64,000 bases of DNA from Sipunculus nudus (taxonomy: Eukaryota; Annelida; Sipuncula; Golfingiida; Sipunculidae), in NCBI GenBank assembly GCA_026874595.1, contig CM049311.1, forward strand, positions 12,677,676 through 12,741,675, in the 5' to 3' direction. The position numbers and the translations under genes are program-made. Of the stretch, positions 23,260-31,563 are shown piece by piece. Below the pieces are notes generated by a model, which searched no databases, was not told the DNA's origin, and worked only from the letters and a program-made list of their open reading frames with translations. How positions within the stretch are numbered: the first letter of the stretch is position 1; every line of letters starts with the position of its first letter.

Positions 23260-23934
23260 ATGAGATTTATGGGATGGGTACAGCATGACGATTCACGGGG
23301 GTTGGGTGGAAACTGGGTTGTGTTTAGAATATTGACAGGTCATGAATACAAAGGTCTATCAAAGCAAAGGCACCTTGATCTTGACCTAGGGTTAAATATA
23401 AAGCAGAATATATATATAAAAGGAATGAACTTGAGGAAGTCCTTTTTGGTTCTGACCATTGGACAGAGGTGGACGGGAGTATACCGAATTAGAGAAAATC
23501 GAACCATGTTGACGGCATTTGAAGATACACTGATGACATTTGTACTAGTACCACGGTGGTGGGAGAAACCGGGGAGACGGATAAAACCAGGACTGGGTTC
23601 GATGTGTGTAGCTTCGGATGAAATTGGGTATGAGATGAAAAAGGGAGGATACATAAACGCAGTAGAAAGACAGAATGGGCAATGGGTGAATCCATGCGCA
23701 TTTTGTGTAGGTTGGATCGAGGTGCAATGGCCGTGCCCATGGATGACAGTAATTAGTGAGTTTAATGAGCATGCGAGAACGAATGAATTCAGAGCAGCAG
23801 GAATCAAAATGATCACTTTGCTTGCGGTAAAATGTGTCGAAGGAGTGTTGGCGCAGGATTGCATTATGCAACAAGGGAATGAAATGGTATGTAAGCGAGT
23901 GATGGATGTACGGCATGCAGTGTTACTTGTGTGA
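23260..23934 (+). CDS. unrecognised 224-residue ORF
   Basis: This is the longest frame of the purine-rich island. The internal ATG at 23425 (MNLRKSFLVLTIGQRW) may be a better start than 23260. The product is mixed-charge and Trp-rich (PRWWEKPGRR, NPCAFCVGWIEVQWPCPW), with a CxxC pair near its centre, and no long hydrophobic segment or known motif. Near the end an overlapping +1 frame (23906-24061) continues with plausible composition (MYGMQCYLCDNTGDDVHTL), suggesting a frameshift in an originally longer protein. Antisense frames of up to 174 codons overlap it; they are a by-product of base skew. Whether this is a gene, an old viral or transposon insertion or chance is unresolved. Confidence 0.3.
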   Translation: MRFMGWVQHDDSRGLGGNWVVFRILTGHEYKGLSKQRHLDLDLGLNIKQNIYIKGMNLRKSFLVLTIGQRWTGVYRIRENRTMLTAFEDTLMTFVLVPRWWEKPGRRIKPGLGSMCVASDEIGYEMKKGGYINAVERQNGQWVNPCAFCVGWIEVQWPCPWMTVISEFNEHARTNEFRAAGIKMITLLAVKCVEGVLAQDCIMQQGNEMVCKRVMDVRHAVLLV

Positions 23935-24061
23935 CAATACAGGTGACGATGTACATACTTTGATAATAAGTCCTGAAATAGAAGACGTATTTAACATATG
24001 TAAAAGAAAGGGTGGTGTCAAAAATGTTGATGCACTGGTTGCATGGGCTTCAAGGTTTTAG
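23906..24061 (+). pseudogene. possible frameshifted continuation of the 224-residue ORF
   Basis: A 51-codon frame starts at ATG 23906, overlapping the previous ORF in the +1 frame. It runs through a CYLCDNTGDD stretch and SPEIEDVFNICKRKGG to a stop at 24059. Balanced amino-acid use and immediate continuity with the upstream frame make it look like the displaced C-terminus of the same ancestral product. No family is recognised. Confidence 0.25.
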
Positions 24062-24930
24062 GGAAGGATTAAGTGGCGAGTATGGAAATTGCAGCCGTAA
24101 GAATAGTGGCGAAAACGTTGGGTAGTTTAGCGGGAATAAAATATTTATAAAAAACTGAAAGGGTGGTAATTAGATTGTGTAGCGTGATATGTGTGATGTT
24201 TCGGGTCGAACGGTACGGATGGGGACGAAATGTAGATTATTACAGAGAGACTATCCCAGGGCCGGGTGGACTGAGTTTTGAGAGCTAGATGAAAGTGATG
24301 ATGGAGCGTGGTCTACGTAAGGTTGGAAACGTATGTTGGATGTGAGAGATAGGGCGAGTGTTGTAATAGAAGCGGGAAAGGGAATGAGAGTGCGGGGTGC
24401 AAACATAAAAAATGGGATAAAGCATAATGAAATGGAACATGGTAGTGAAAGAGGGCAGGGTGTAAGTAGTGAAACAGAGGGGGAAAGAAACTGCCGAGAG
24501 TGATGGATTGTGTGAAAGAAAAAAATTAGAAAAAAAAGTTGGGAGCGATCGCGTTTAGAAAGATTGTGTGAAAAATAGATTATTTAATTCGGACATGCAT
24601 GGTAGTGGATATGGTAGTGGGGGCATGAGGTGTGAAATGTGTACGTCGATCTTAATCACTAAGGGGGGAGTAGAGGTTTGGGGTAGAAACAGGGATAGCG
24701 GGGTGACATACGAGAATGATATGTCCAGAAAAATGTATGAATAAAAAAAGGTTGGGATTGGAATAGCAGTATAGTCACCCTGAGATTAGTCAACGTGTTA
24801 AAGCCAAAGAGAAGAAAAGATGGCTGTTATGAGAACTGTGCCCCTAGAAGACCTGATGCAGTCTGGGCTGATGGTGACCAGTTGCTGGAACTGTTGCGAT
24901 GGTGATAGGACCTGTTTTTTGTGGGTGTGA

Positions 24931-26127
24931 TTAGATATGGGATTATATAGACGGGGTGCGCTCTATGTTTGGAGGGGGTGGTTGCCGTTCTTGCTGTTAA
25001 CTGTTCTACAATAATTTTGTCAGACTGTCGATCACAGTGTGTTTTTCAGGACTAAAATGATGCATCTGGCACATGTCAAAGAATATATAGTAGGCATATA
25101 TATGGCAGGTGTTGACATGTCGACAAACTCACCTGAACTGCTTAGACTTAATTAGTTAATGACACTGGGAGCCAGAGTTACTCAACAAAACCCCAATTGG
25201 ATTCCACAATTTTTATGAAGTCATCGGACCGCGCCCTACGCCGAACAAATTAAAATCATATAATATCAGACGAAAATTCAGAATTTTTATAAAGATTTAT
25301 ATTGAAGTATTAAAATTCTGAAAATAAGCATTTGAGATAGGGAGATGGCACCAAAATGCACGTTCCTTAAACTTATGGAAAGTGGCCGTTCTTAAACAAG
25401 GGAGAAAAATAAATGCCAGTAGGCCTACACAGGATAACGACAAAAGGCTAGGACAATAGGATAAAAAGATATTATACAAACATTTCATATAATATAAGAC
25501 TGTTATACTTACAGATTAGCTGTATGTTGTTAAAGAGAAACACGTTTTAACCAGTTAGTTCTGGTAGTGCAAGTACATATATATACCTGTTGTCAGCATG
25601 AGGTGTAACCCGATGTATATAAGATTTCTTTCATGATGTGATTCAATCCTGCTTCATGACATTTTCATGGGGGGAAAATGTTAATCCATAGGTACTGATA
25701 TCGGTGTATATTTAGATAACTAAAATTACCGAGAGACTAACATTATGATATGTTTCACTGAGGCAATATACTTAAAATATTGCAGAGGGGACAGTTTTTC
25801 AAATTGTATCCGTGCATGCATGCTCCATGTGACATGCTGCGTTGGGTTGCCACGGAGACCTTATCAGATGATCACACCAGCAGCAGAGTATGAATGATTA
25901 GGTTTTGGTCATTTTTTTTTACTGATTAAAGAATGATTGGTCATAAATGTCAGAATATTTATTAAAGCAAGTGAATAGCTGTAAAAGGAGAGTTCACGGT
26001 ATATATATATAGGCCCTTCATTCACCATTTATGTCCATATACTTATGTGGTGAATTTGTTCTCTAAAATTACCCATTAGCTATTTTATCTATTATTTATA
26101 TATATATTTATATATTTATATTTATAT
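24931..26127. other. non-coding DNA
   Basis: AT-rich, with no recognisable gene. It ends in a (TA/TTTA)-rich stretch at 26095-26127 that abuts the DIRS-type element. Confidence 0.4.
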
Positions 26128-26156
26128 ATACAATTGGGCCAAATAATAAAGGCCCA
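26128..26156 (-). repeat. DIRS split repeat Y2
   Basis: This 29-bp copy contains GGGCC(N10)GGCCC on the minus strand, an interrupted palindrome. It is identical to Y1 at 26569-26597 and marks the 3' end of the element next to (TA/TTTA)-rich DNA. Confidence 0.8.
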
Positions 26157-26301
26157 TCACATCGTTGCACGAGGTAACATATATACAGGAAACAAGCAAC
26201 ACATAGCAAAACAACGCAAATAAGTACACCGAAATACGTGAAGTAAACCGACCAGAAGAAATACAGACACATATCGCAATAAATGGACAGTGGGTGGGCG
26301 G

Positions 26302-26492
26302 GACACCGACAAAACACAACGTGCAACTGACTGGCTGGGGTGTGAACAGTGATTACTGAAGCGTAAGTTCCCCGGCCCCGTGTATAACTAAGCGGGTTTA
26401 AGGGGGACGGCTCCACCTGAATAGATACGGGTTGCCAGGTCTGCAAGATTCATCTTTAAGCGTTAACAATAATTAACTTCTTTAATTTACAT
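26302..26492 (-). repeat. DIRS split repeat X2
   Basis: This 191-bp direct copy of X1 (30364-30554) is identical by eye. It lies between the two Y repeats, as expected for the internal half of a split direct repeat. Confidence 0.85.
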
Positions 26493-26568
26493 TTAACGCT
26501 CCTATTTAACAAAGAAAACATGGAAAGCGGTGTGGGCCATAATATGATCCTTTAATTTTCAACCCAAC

Positions 26569-26597
26569 ATACAATTGGGCCAAATAATAAAGGCCCA
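26569..26597 (-). repeat. DIRS split repeat Y1
   Basis: A 29-bp copy of Y2. Nearby 26620-26650 carries a related GGCCCAATT...AAAGGGC inverted motif just after the recombinase stop, so this end is rich in short palindromes that could mark the recombination core. Confidence 0.75.
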
Positions 26598-26649
26598 CTG
26601 TTGGCCGCTTGAATGAGCGCCAGCTTTATGGCCCAATTTAATTAAAGGG

Positions 26650-27684
26650 CTATTTGAAGAAATTCAAATAGCAACCTCTGAACGGTGCCGAGCTTAACCT
26701 GCGTTGTAAAGCCATCCGTCTCGCGAAACCAGTTACAACACTGACAGGAGCTTGTATATATCGTTCATATGCATTACTCGACCATCTGCCTAGCAGCTTG
26801 ATCTCCCAATCCTGCATACCTGCCGCTGCTGCATCGGTGGCACCACCTCTACGGAAAGAGTGACCACTATACTGGTCATTTTGAAATCCTGCTAATGCTA
26901 ATATCAGCCGAACATGGTTAACAAAAAGAGACTTTGTAAGAATGCATGTATTCTCGAGTTTAAACAACGGTTCATCCTTGTTCGCACCATATAGTGAACC
27001 TCGTTGATTCATGTACTGCCGCATAGAACACACGGCAAAGATGCTTGTTTGAGAGCAGCCGATGGTAATTACGTAGCCACATATAGCTTTGTCAGTTTTT
27101 GACCCCTTCAATTTTAGAGTCAGATAATATATGCCCTGCTCATTCTGAAGCAAATGTACATCGCCAACTGTTAAATGGTTAGCCCTATCAAACGAGGACT
27201 GCGATGGGACACAAAATTCCGCCGCTCTCAGACATGCAAAATAAGCCAGTGTCATGGCTGTCCAAAACAAATACGAATCATATGACATCCCTATCTTTTC
27301 TCTTAGCTGAAGCAGCATAGAATAAGTTATGGGGAGTTTCTGCTTTGGCGGCCCCGACTCATATTTAAGACCTGCCAATGCCCGTTTTAAGCGGAATTTG
27401 CCTACGAGCGGGTCGCCATATGCTTCTTCGATATGCAACGATCTCACTGCTGAAAAAAAAACTAATATGCTAGAATGTTTGAGACTCCTACGGTGCAGGT
27501 ATGTTACAAACATCAATAATATATCCTCATTAGCTGGTAACGGTTTAAAGTCATATTGATCACAAAACTTAATGTACTGTCTCTGTGCTGAAGTATATGT
27601 TTTTCTGCTGTTTACCCTGAGACCATTCTTGACAAGCTGACAGGCTTCTGCGTACAGAGCACCCGTGACATCTGAAATACACAT
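26650..27684 (-). CDS. DIRS tyrosine recombinase
   Basis: A 344-residue intact frame. The C-terminal catalytic domain carries the tyrosine-recombinase signature: Arg153 in ACLRAAEF, the conserved HSFRRGGATDAAAAG (His275, Arg278), Trp301 in LLGRWSSNAY, and a nucleophile Tyr at 309 (or 306) in AYERYIQ. The N-terminal ~110 residues form the SAM-like core-binding region (NSRKTYTSAQRQYIKFC). The enzyme integrates the circular cDNA of DIRS-order elements without target duplication. It starts about 20 nt after the RT stop. It is the only undamaged ORF of this copy, so it could still act in trans. Confidence 0.9.
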   Translation of the reverse strand: MCISDVTGALYAEACQLVKNGLRVNSRKTYTSAQRQYIKFCDQYDFKPLPANEDILLMFVTYLHRRSLKHSSILVFFSAVRSLHIEEAYGDPLVGKFRLKRALAGLKYESGPPKQKLPITYSMLLQLREKIGMSYDSYLFWTAMTLAYFACLRAAEFCVPSQSSFDRANHLTVGDVHLLQNEQGIYYLTLKLKGSKTDKAICGYVITIGCSQTSIFAVCSMRQYMNQRGSLYGANKDEPLFKLENTCILTKSLFVNHVRLILALAGFQNDQYSGHSFRRGGATDAAAAGMQDWEIKLLGRWSSNAYERYIQAPVSVVTGFARRMALQRRLSSAPFRGCYLNFFK

Positions 27685-27703
27685 TATTCATAAAATTAAA
27701 ACT

Positions 27704-29455
27704 TCAAATCAGCTGATGTACTGGTAAAGGTAATGGCTTAGTCATTTGTGTGTCAGCTGATGGATGAACCAGCCGAAAACGCCTCAGGTCACCTCTGGAC
27801 AACGCATCCGCGACTTCATTCTTGATACCTGGCACATGTATCGCCGAACACTCAAAACCGTATGTTGCACATGTAAAGAATAATGCACGCATTAGTTTCA
27901 TTATTGCACCGTCTCGTGAGGATCCTTTCTGCAGTACGTGCACCACTGCTTGGTTGTCACAGTGAAACAGGACACGTTTTGTCGTCAACAGCTTACCCCA
28001 TGTTGCCGCAGCTTTTGCAATAGCAAAGAGTTCCCTGTATGCAATTGAATGTTTGGAGTGTTCATCAAGTCTGTCGAATTCCTCATACAACCATGCATTA
28101 CAAAACACTGCACCATACCCGTAATCTGAGGCGTCCATCCACAAGTGCAAGCAAGCGTTACCTGTCCACTGTTCTTCATAGAACAAACTTTTCCTGTTCC
28201 ATCCTGGTAGGTAGCTTAGCCACCACATGATGTCGCTTTTTGCAGCTTTGTTCAGTTTTACACGGTGATGCAGAAACCGTAACTTTCTTGACGCTTCTAT
28301 TAAACGACGAGTGAATATTTTACCCGGTTTCACTACATGTGCTACAAATGTTAACTTGCCGATTAGAGACAAAAGATTTCTCTTTGTCAAGCTTCTAACA
28401 TGCAACCATTTACGTAACTCTGTTATCGTGTCTTCTACACGTTCAGAAGACATTGACAACTCCATTCTATTGGAGTCTATTATTATCCCTAGATATTCGA
28501 GCCGTGTAGTTGGTTTTACTACCTTTTCTGGTTGCACAGCAAAACCGAGCTTGTAACAGCATTCTAGCATGGTCTCTAGATTTATATCACACAGATGGGT
28601 TAACGGAGGGCCGCATGTGAAATAATCATCTAGGTAATGTTCAACCTCAGAGACTCCGTATTTTTTCATAATGAATTCCAGCCCATCTGCATAATCATTA
28701 AACAGTTTCGGGGAACTTCTAAGACCAAATGGTAACACCAAATCCACATAATATTCACGCAATAAATTACCCGAAGAATCATGCTTTTCCCACGTAGATC
28801 CTAATAGTTCCCAGTCATCCGGGTGCACTACTATATGTTTGAAGGCATCCCTTAAGTCTTACTTCGCCATGAGGGTGCCTTGACCATAGCGCTTCACGAC
28901 GGAAGTTATATCGTCGATTGTTATGTACCGAAGCGAATGTTCGTCAGAAGGAATAAAGTCATTTACGGACTGGCCCGGGGGCCATGATAGATCGTGGATG
29001 ATCCGATATTTTCCTGTAGAGCGCTTTTTAGGGAATGCGCCCATCCGCGACGCGACAAAGTTTACAAAAGGAGGACTATAAAATGGACCAGCTTTGCGAC
29101 CTAAACGCACATCCTTGTCAATGGCTGTTTGTACGGCGGCGTTATATTTATTAGCTGATGGCCAATTATGGCTGTGTCTTGGAGTTCGATGACCTTTGTA
29201 CCCAATACGAACACCGGTATTGATACCCTGGACGAGTTTATTTGCTAAGGATCTATCTGGATGACTGGACAGCCCTACCTGCCATTCCTTAGCATTCAAG
29301 GGTGACACTGTTCTTATTACAGTGTTGGCATTTGTATAACGGCTCAGGACCTCTGCACTGTCTGCAGACGTGGGCTCGTTTACATGACTGGATGCGACAT
29401 CGACCGGACTGGTAGTTATTACATCCCTCACGCTGCTCGTGGTACCAGCGGTCAA
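27704..29455 (-). pseudogene. DIRS reverse transcriptase-RNase H, one in-frame stop
   Basis: Two consecutive frames (28859-29455 and 27704-28828) are in the same phase and separated only by a TAA at 28861-28859, directly after ...GQGTLMAK and before DLRDAFKHI, the first catalytic Asp block of the RT. Downstream are VLPFGLRSSPKLFN, the active site YLDD (residues 65-68 of the second frame), and RNase H acids Asp232 (WMDAS), Glu266 (YRELFAI), Asp291 (HCDNQAVV) and Asp341 (EVADALSR). The first frame overlaps the gag-like ORF by about 170 nt, usual for DIRS elements. The stop falls inside the catalytic core, so full-length RT would need read-through. Confidence 0.85.
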
Positions 29456-30327
29456 ATCTATAAGATTGGTGGAACTTTGTTTGGATTTGGTTTTCAGTCT
29501 CCTCCATCTTGGCTTGTTGCGAGCGAAAGGGGCATTTTTGGACTACATGATCAAACGATTTACATCTAAAACACTGAGACGTATTACGTTTAACCGCTGT
29601 TGCATCCAAAATTGTGACGTACATGTTAGAATCAATTTCATCAAAGGCGAATGGGTGGAGGCTACCAGCAATCTGACTGCGGAAACGCACATCGTAAGCC
29701 ATAACGGCAGACCACAAATGTTTTCTGTCACATTCCTGAATGAAGGTTCTGTATTTTGCGAAACTATTATATTTATCTGGATACTTCTGCAGTACTACCA
29801 TCTCGTATTGAGACCACGCTTGGAGCCATATGGAAAAAAATTATCTATTGTTCTACGTGACTTCTTTTGTTGAAATTCTAAATTATCACTGACAAACACA
29901 GCCTCGGCTTCTCTGTTAACTGGTTCTGAAGCAATATATAGAAAGTCAGGCAAATGAACAAACTCACCATTCTGTGCAGCCTGGACATTCTTTTCAGGGA
30001 TGACCGCCCCGAGCACGTGTACGTTTCCGCGCGAAACTGGTGTGTCAGCTGGCTTGCGTGGAGGTTGTCCTTCTGAATTCGTGTGTTGCACAGAAATTTC
30101 GTTTTCTGAGTTTTGTACTCCCAGAACACATTTAGCTAAATTGTCAAAGAAACTAAAGCTTCCAGGATTTGGTTCGTTGACGGCTCTGTTTCCTTTATAT
30201 CTTGTCCCATATCGTCCGGGTTTTTTTCGATATCGAACTGCCGAGGACATTCCTTGCCTGTAGGGCCGTCGTGACCTTTGCAAGGAAATTTACAGGTTGT
30301 GCAAGTCCTTACTTTATCCGAACTCAT
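29289..30327 (-). pseudogene. DIRS gag-like ORF, frameshifted
   Basis: It starts at ATG 30327 with MSSDKVRTCTTCKFPCKGH, then breaks. Near 30149 a 46-bp segment present in the other copy (36025-36070) is missing, shifting the frame. A second shift lies in an A-run on the plus strand (29832-29838), after which the frame at 29289-29801 reads through a CCHC zinc knuckle (CFRCKSFDHVVQKC) and a CCCH-like cluster (CNNYQSGRCRIQSCKRAHVC). Such fingers are typical of the nucleic-acid-binding gag of DIRS elements. The two breaks make this copy's gag non-functional. Confidence 0.75.
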
Positions 30328-30363
30328 GGTGCGATGACTTAACTAACGATTACATGTACGTGC

Positions 30364-30554
30364 GACACCGACAAAACACAACGTGCAACTGACTGGCTGG
30401 GGTGTGAACAGTGATTACTGAAGCGTAAGTTCCCCGGCCCCGTGTATAACTAAGCGGGTTTAAGGGGGACGGCTCCACCTGAATAGATACGGGTTGCCAG
30501 GTCTGCAAGATTCATCTTTAAGCGTTAACAATAATTAACTTCTTTAATTTACAT
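30364..30554 (-). repeat. DIRS split repeat X1 (5' end)
   Basis: This 191-bp copy lies just upstream of the gag ATG. It is identical by eye to X2. A third copy at 36287-36476 (in the right flank of the LINE) differs by at least one indel and one substitution. Confidence 0.85.
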
Positions 30555-30658
30555 ATAAATAAAATTGTCACCTCTCATTCCCTATTTTAACTCCTTCTTT
30601 TCCCTGTAGATGTCCCTACACTCAACTCTTCTAACATAAACAACTACTAAGCATCAGA

Positions 30659-30735
30659 AGTCGCCTGAATCGGGAATCGAACCTACGATCTCTGGACTGG
30701 GAGCCCTAGACGCTACTAAGTGAGCCGTGAAGACG
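30659..30735 (-). repeat. tRNA-derived SINE-like head
   Basis: On the minus strand the region reads CTCACTTAGTAGCGTCTAG... (A-box-like) followed by GGTTCGATTCCCG (30683-30671), a textbook Pol III B box. The arrangement fits a tRNA-derived SINE head rather than an intact tRNA, since I cannot fold a full cloverleaf. The duplicate copy is at about 36581-36657. Confidence 0.5.
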
Positions 30736-30842
30736 AGATACCAGCAGGAGCAAGTTTTGTTCATTTATATCTGCGATTGAAGAGGCATCTATCGCGAAAA
30801 TGGGAAACCATTTTCTATTTTAACAGGAAAATTAAGCTTTAG

Positions 30843-30894
30843 GTGGGGGCTCCGCCCCCACACCCCCGTTCAGACGGGGAACCCAGGTTCCCCG
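30843..30894. other. three consecutive perfect hairpins
   Basis: GTGGGGGC-tcc-GCCCCCAC (30843-30861), CCCCGT-tcag-ACGGGG (30864-30879) and CGGGGAACC-ca-GGTTCCCCG (30875-30894) follow one another. The last two share the same GGGG, so they cannot form together. The block recurs at 36765-36816. Confidence 0.8.
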
Positions 30895-31105
30895 GACCCC
30901 TCCTCCTCTAATATAATAAACTCCAGCTATGAGCAAAATTAAATACGGGAATTCTGAGGAAAATGATATGTAACAAGTTATCGGCCTTTTCCAGGAAACA
31001 ATTTATTATGCGACACCCGTTTTACCGGCGGTAGGCTGAAGCCCGGATTCTATAGTTCTGCCCATTAAAGACGTCGCCCCTGGAAACTGTAAACAATCCC
31101 CGCGT

Positions 31106-31108
<3 letters not shown>

Positions 31109-31137
<29 letters not shown>
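31109..31137 (-). other. LINE poly(A) tail
   Basis: An uninterrupted T-run on the plus strand equals an A-tail on the element strand. Its purity suggests a young insertion. Confidence 0.85.
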
Positions 31138-31139
<2 letters not shown>

Positions 31140-31563
31140 TCTCCTGATGATGTCTCAGAATATTGATTTTATTTTTAAAGACTTTTCTGTCATCATCGAC
31201 ATCATTAAAAAGAAATCACAAGGTTACATTGCAGATCACAATATTTACAAATACAAAATATACAAAATATGTAAGTTACAAAAAACATTCACATCTTAAC
31301 TACTTATGTATATGGTTCCAGAAACCTCAAATTTAACCATGACTTTTGTAGGTAACATGTCTGTCAGAAGTTATGAATTATAATAGAAGAGGCTATATAA
31401 TCACGTGTTCTAGTGAAGTTTGACATAAATTAGGGTACATGGATAAAAAAATATTTAGTTAAAGCCCTTTTTCCCAATAAGCGGGAGTATCGGTTTCCAT
31501 TTTTTCTCATGTAAAACATATTTATTAGCTTTTTGTGCGACTTTACTTTCCAGGCACTCAATA

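Larger units (their letters stand above)
23100..24930 (+). other. purine/G-rich island with decayed open frames
   Basis: For about 1.8 kb the plus strand is strongly enriched in A and G and poor in C, unlike the flanking AT-rich DNA. Plus-strand frames stay partly open: 23110-23220 in one frame, 23260-23934, an overlapping 23906-24061 frame, and fragments around 24300-24500 in a further frame with stops. The pattern looks like one inserted coding unit eroding by frameshifts, but I recognise no domain and no terminal repeats. Confidence 0.4.
26128..30554 (-). mobile_element. DIRS-order YR retrotransposon with split direct repeats
   Basis: On the minus strand the order is repeat X1 (30554-30364), gag-like ORF, RT-RNase H, tyrosine recombinase, repeat Y1 (26597-26569), repeat X2 (26492-26302), repeat Y2 (26156-26128). 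X-ORFs-Y-X-Y is the split-direct-repeat layout described for Ngaro/PAT-like DIRS-order elements. There is no long terminal repeat, integrase or aspartic protease. X1 and X2 (191 bp each) look identical base for base and Y1/Y2 (29 bp) match fully. Despite this the gag and RT frames carry lesions, so this copy is probably not autonomous. Whether it is Ngaro or PAT needs a phylogeny. Confidence 0.85.
30055..31108. repeat. left copy of the 1.05-kb direct repeat flanking the LINE
   Basis: It covers the 5' part of the DIRS element plus 554 bp of DNA upstream of it, and ends exactly where the LINE poly-T begins. The right copy is 35931-37030. The two differ by about ten substitutions, balanced single-base indels and a 46-bp deletion in this copy. 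Confidence 0.85.

Noticed and set aside
23340-23916. Antisense frames of 83-174 codons opposite the 224-residue ORF
   Set aside because: They arise from strong strand base skew; their composition (His/Ser/Pro/Phe runs) is typical of antisense translation. Neither strand is proven coding.
26302-30554. X1/X2 as long terminal repeats of an LTR retrotransposon
   Set aside because: X2 is internal to the Y repeats, there is no integrase or protease, and a tyrosine recombinase is present, so split direct repeats of a DIRS-order element fit better.
30659-30735. Functional tRNA gene
   Set aside because: A and B box wording is present but no full cloverleaf with an acceptor stem could be seen, and it lies in duplicated repeat DNA.
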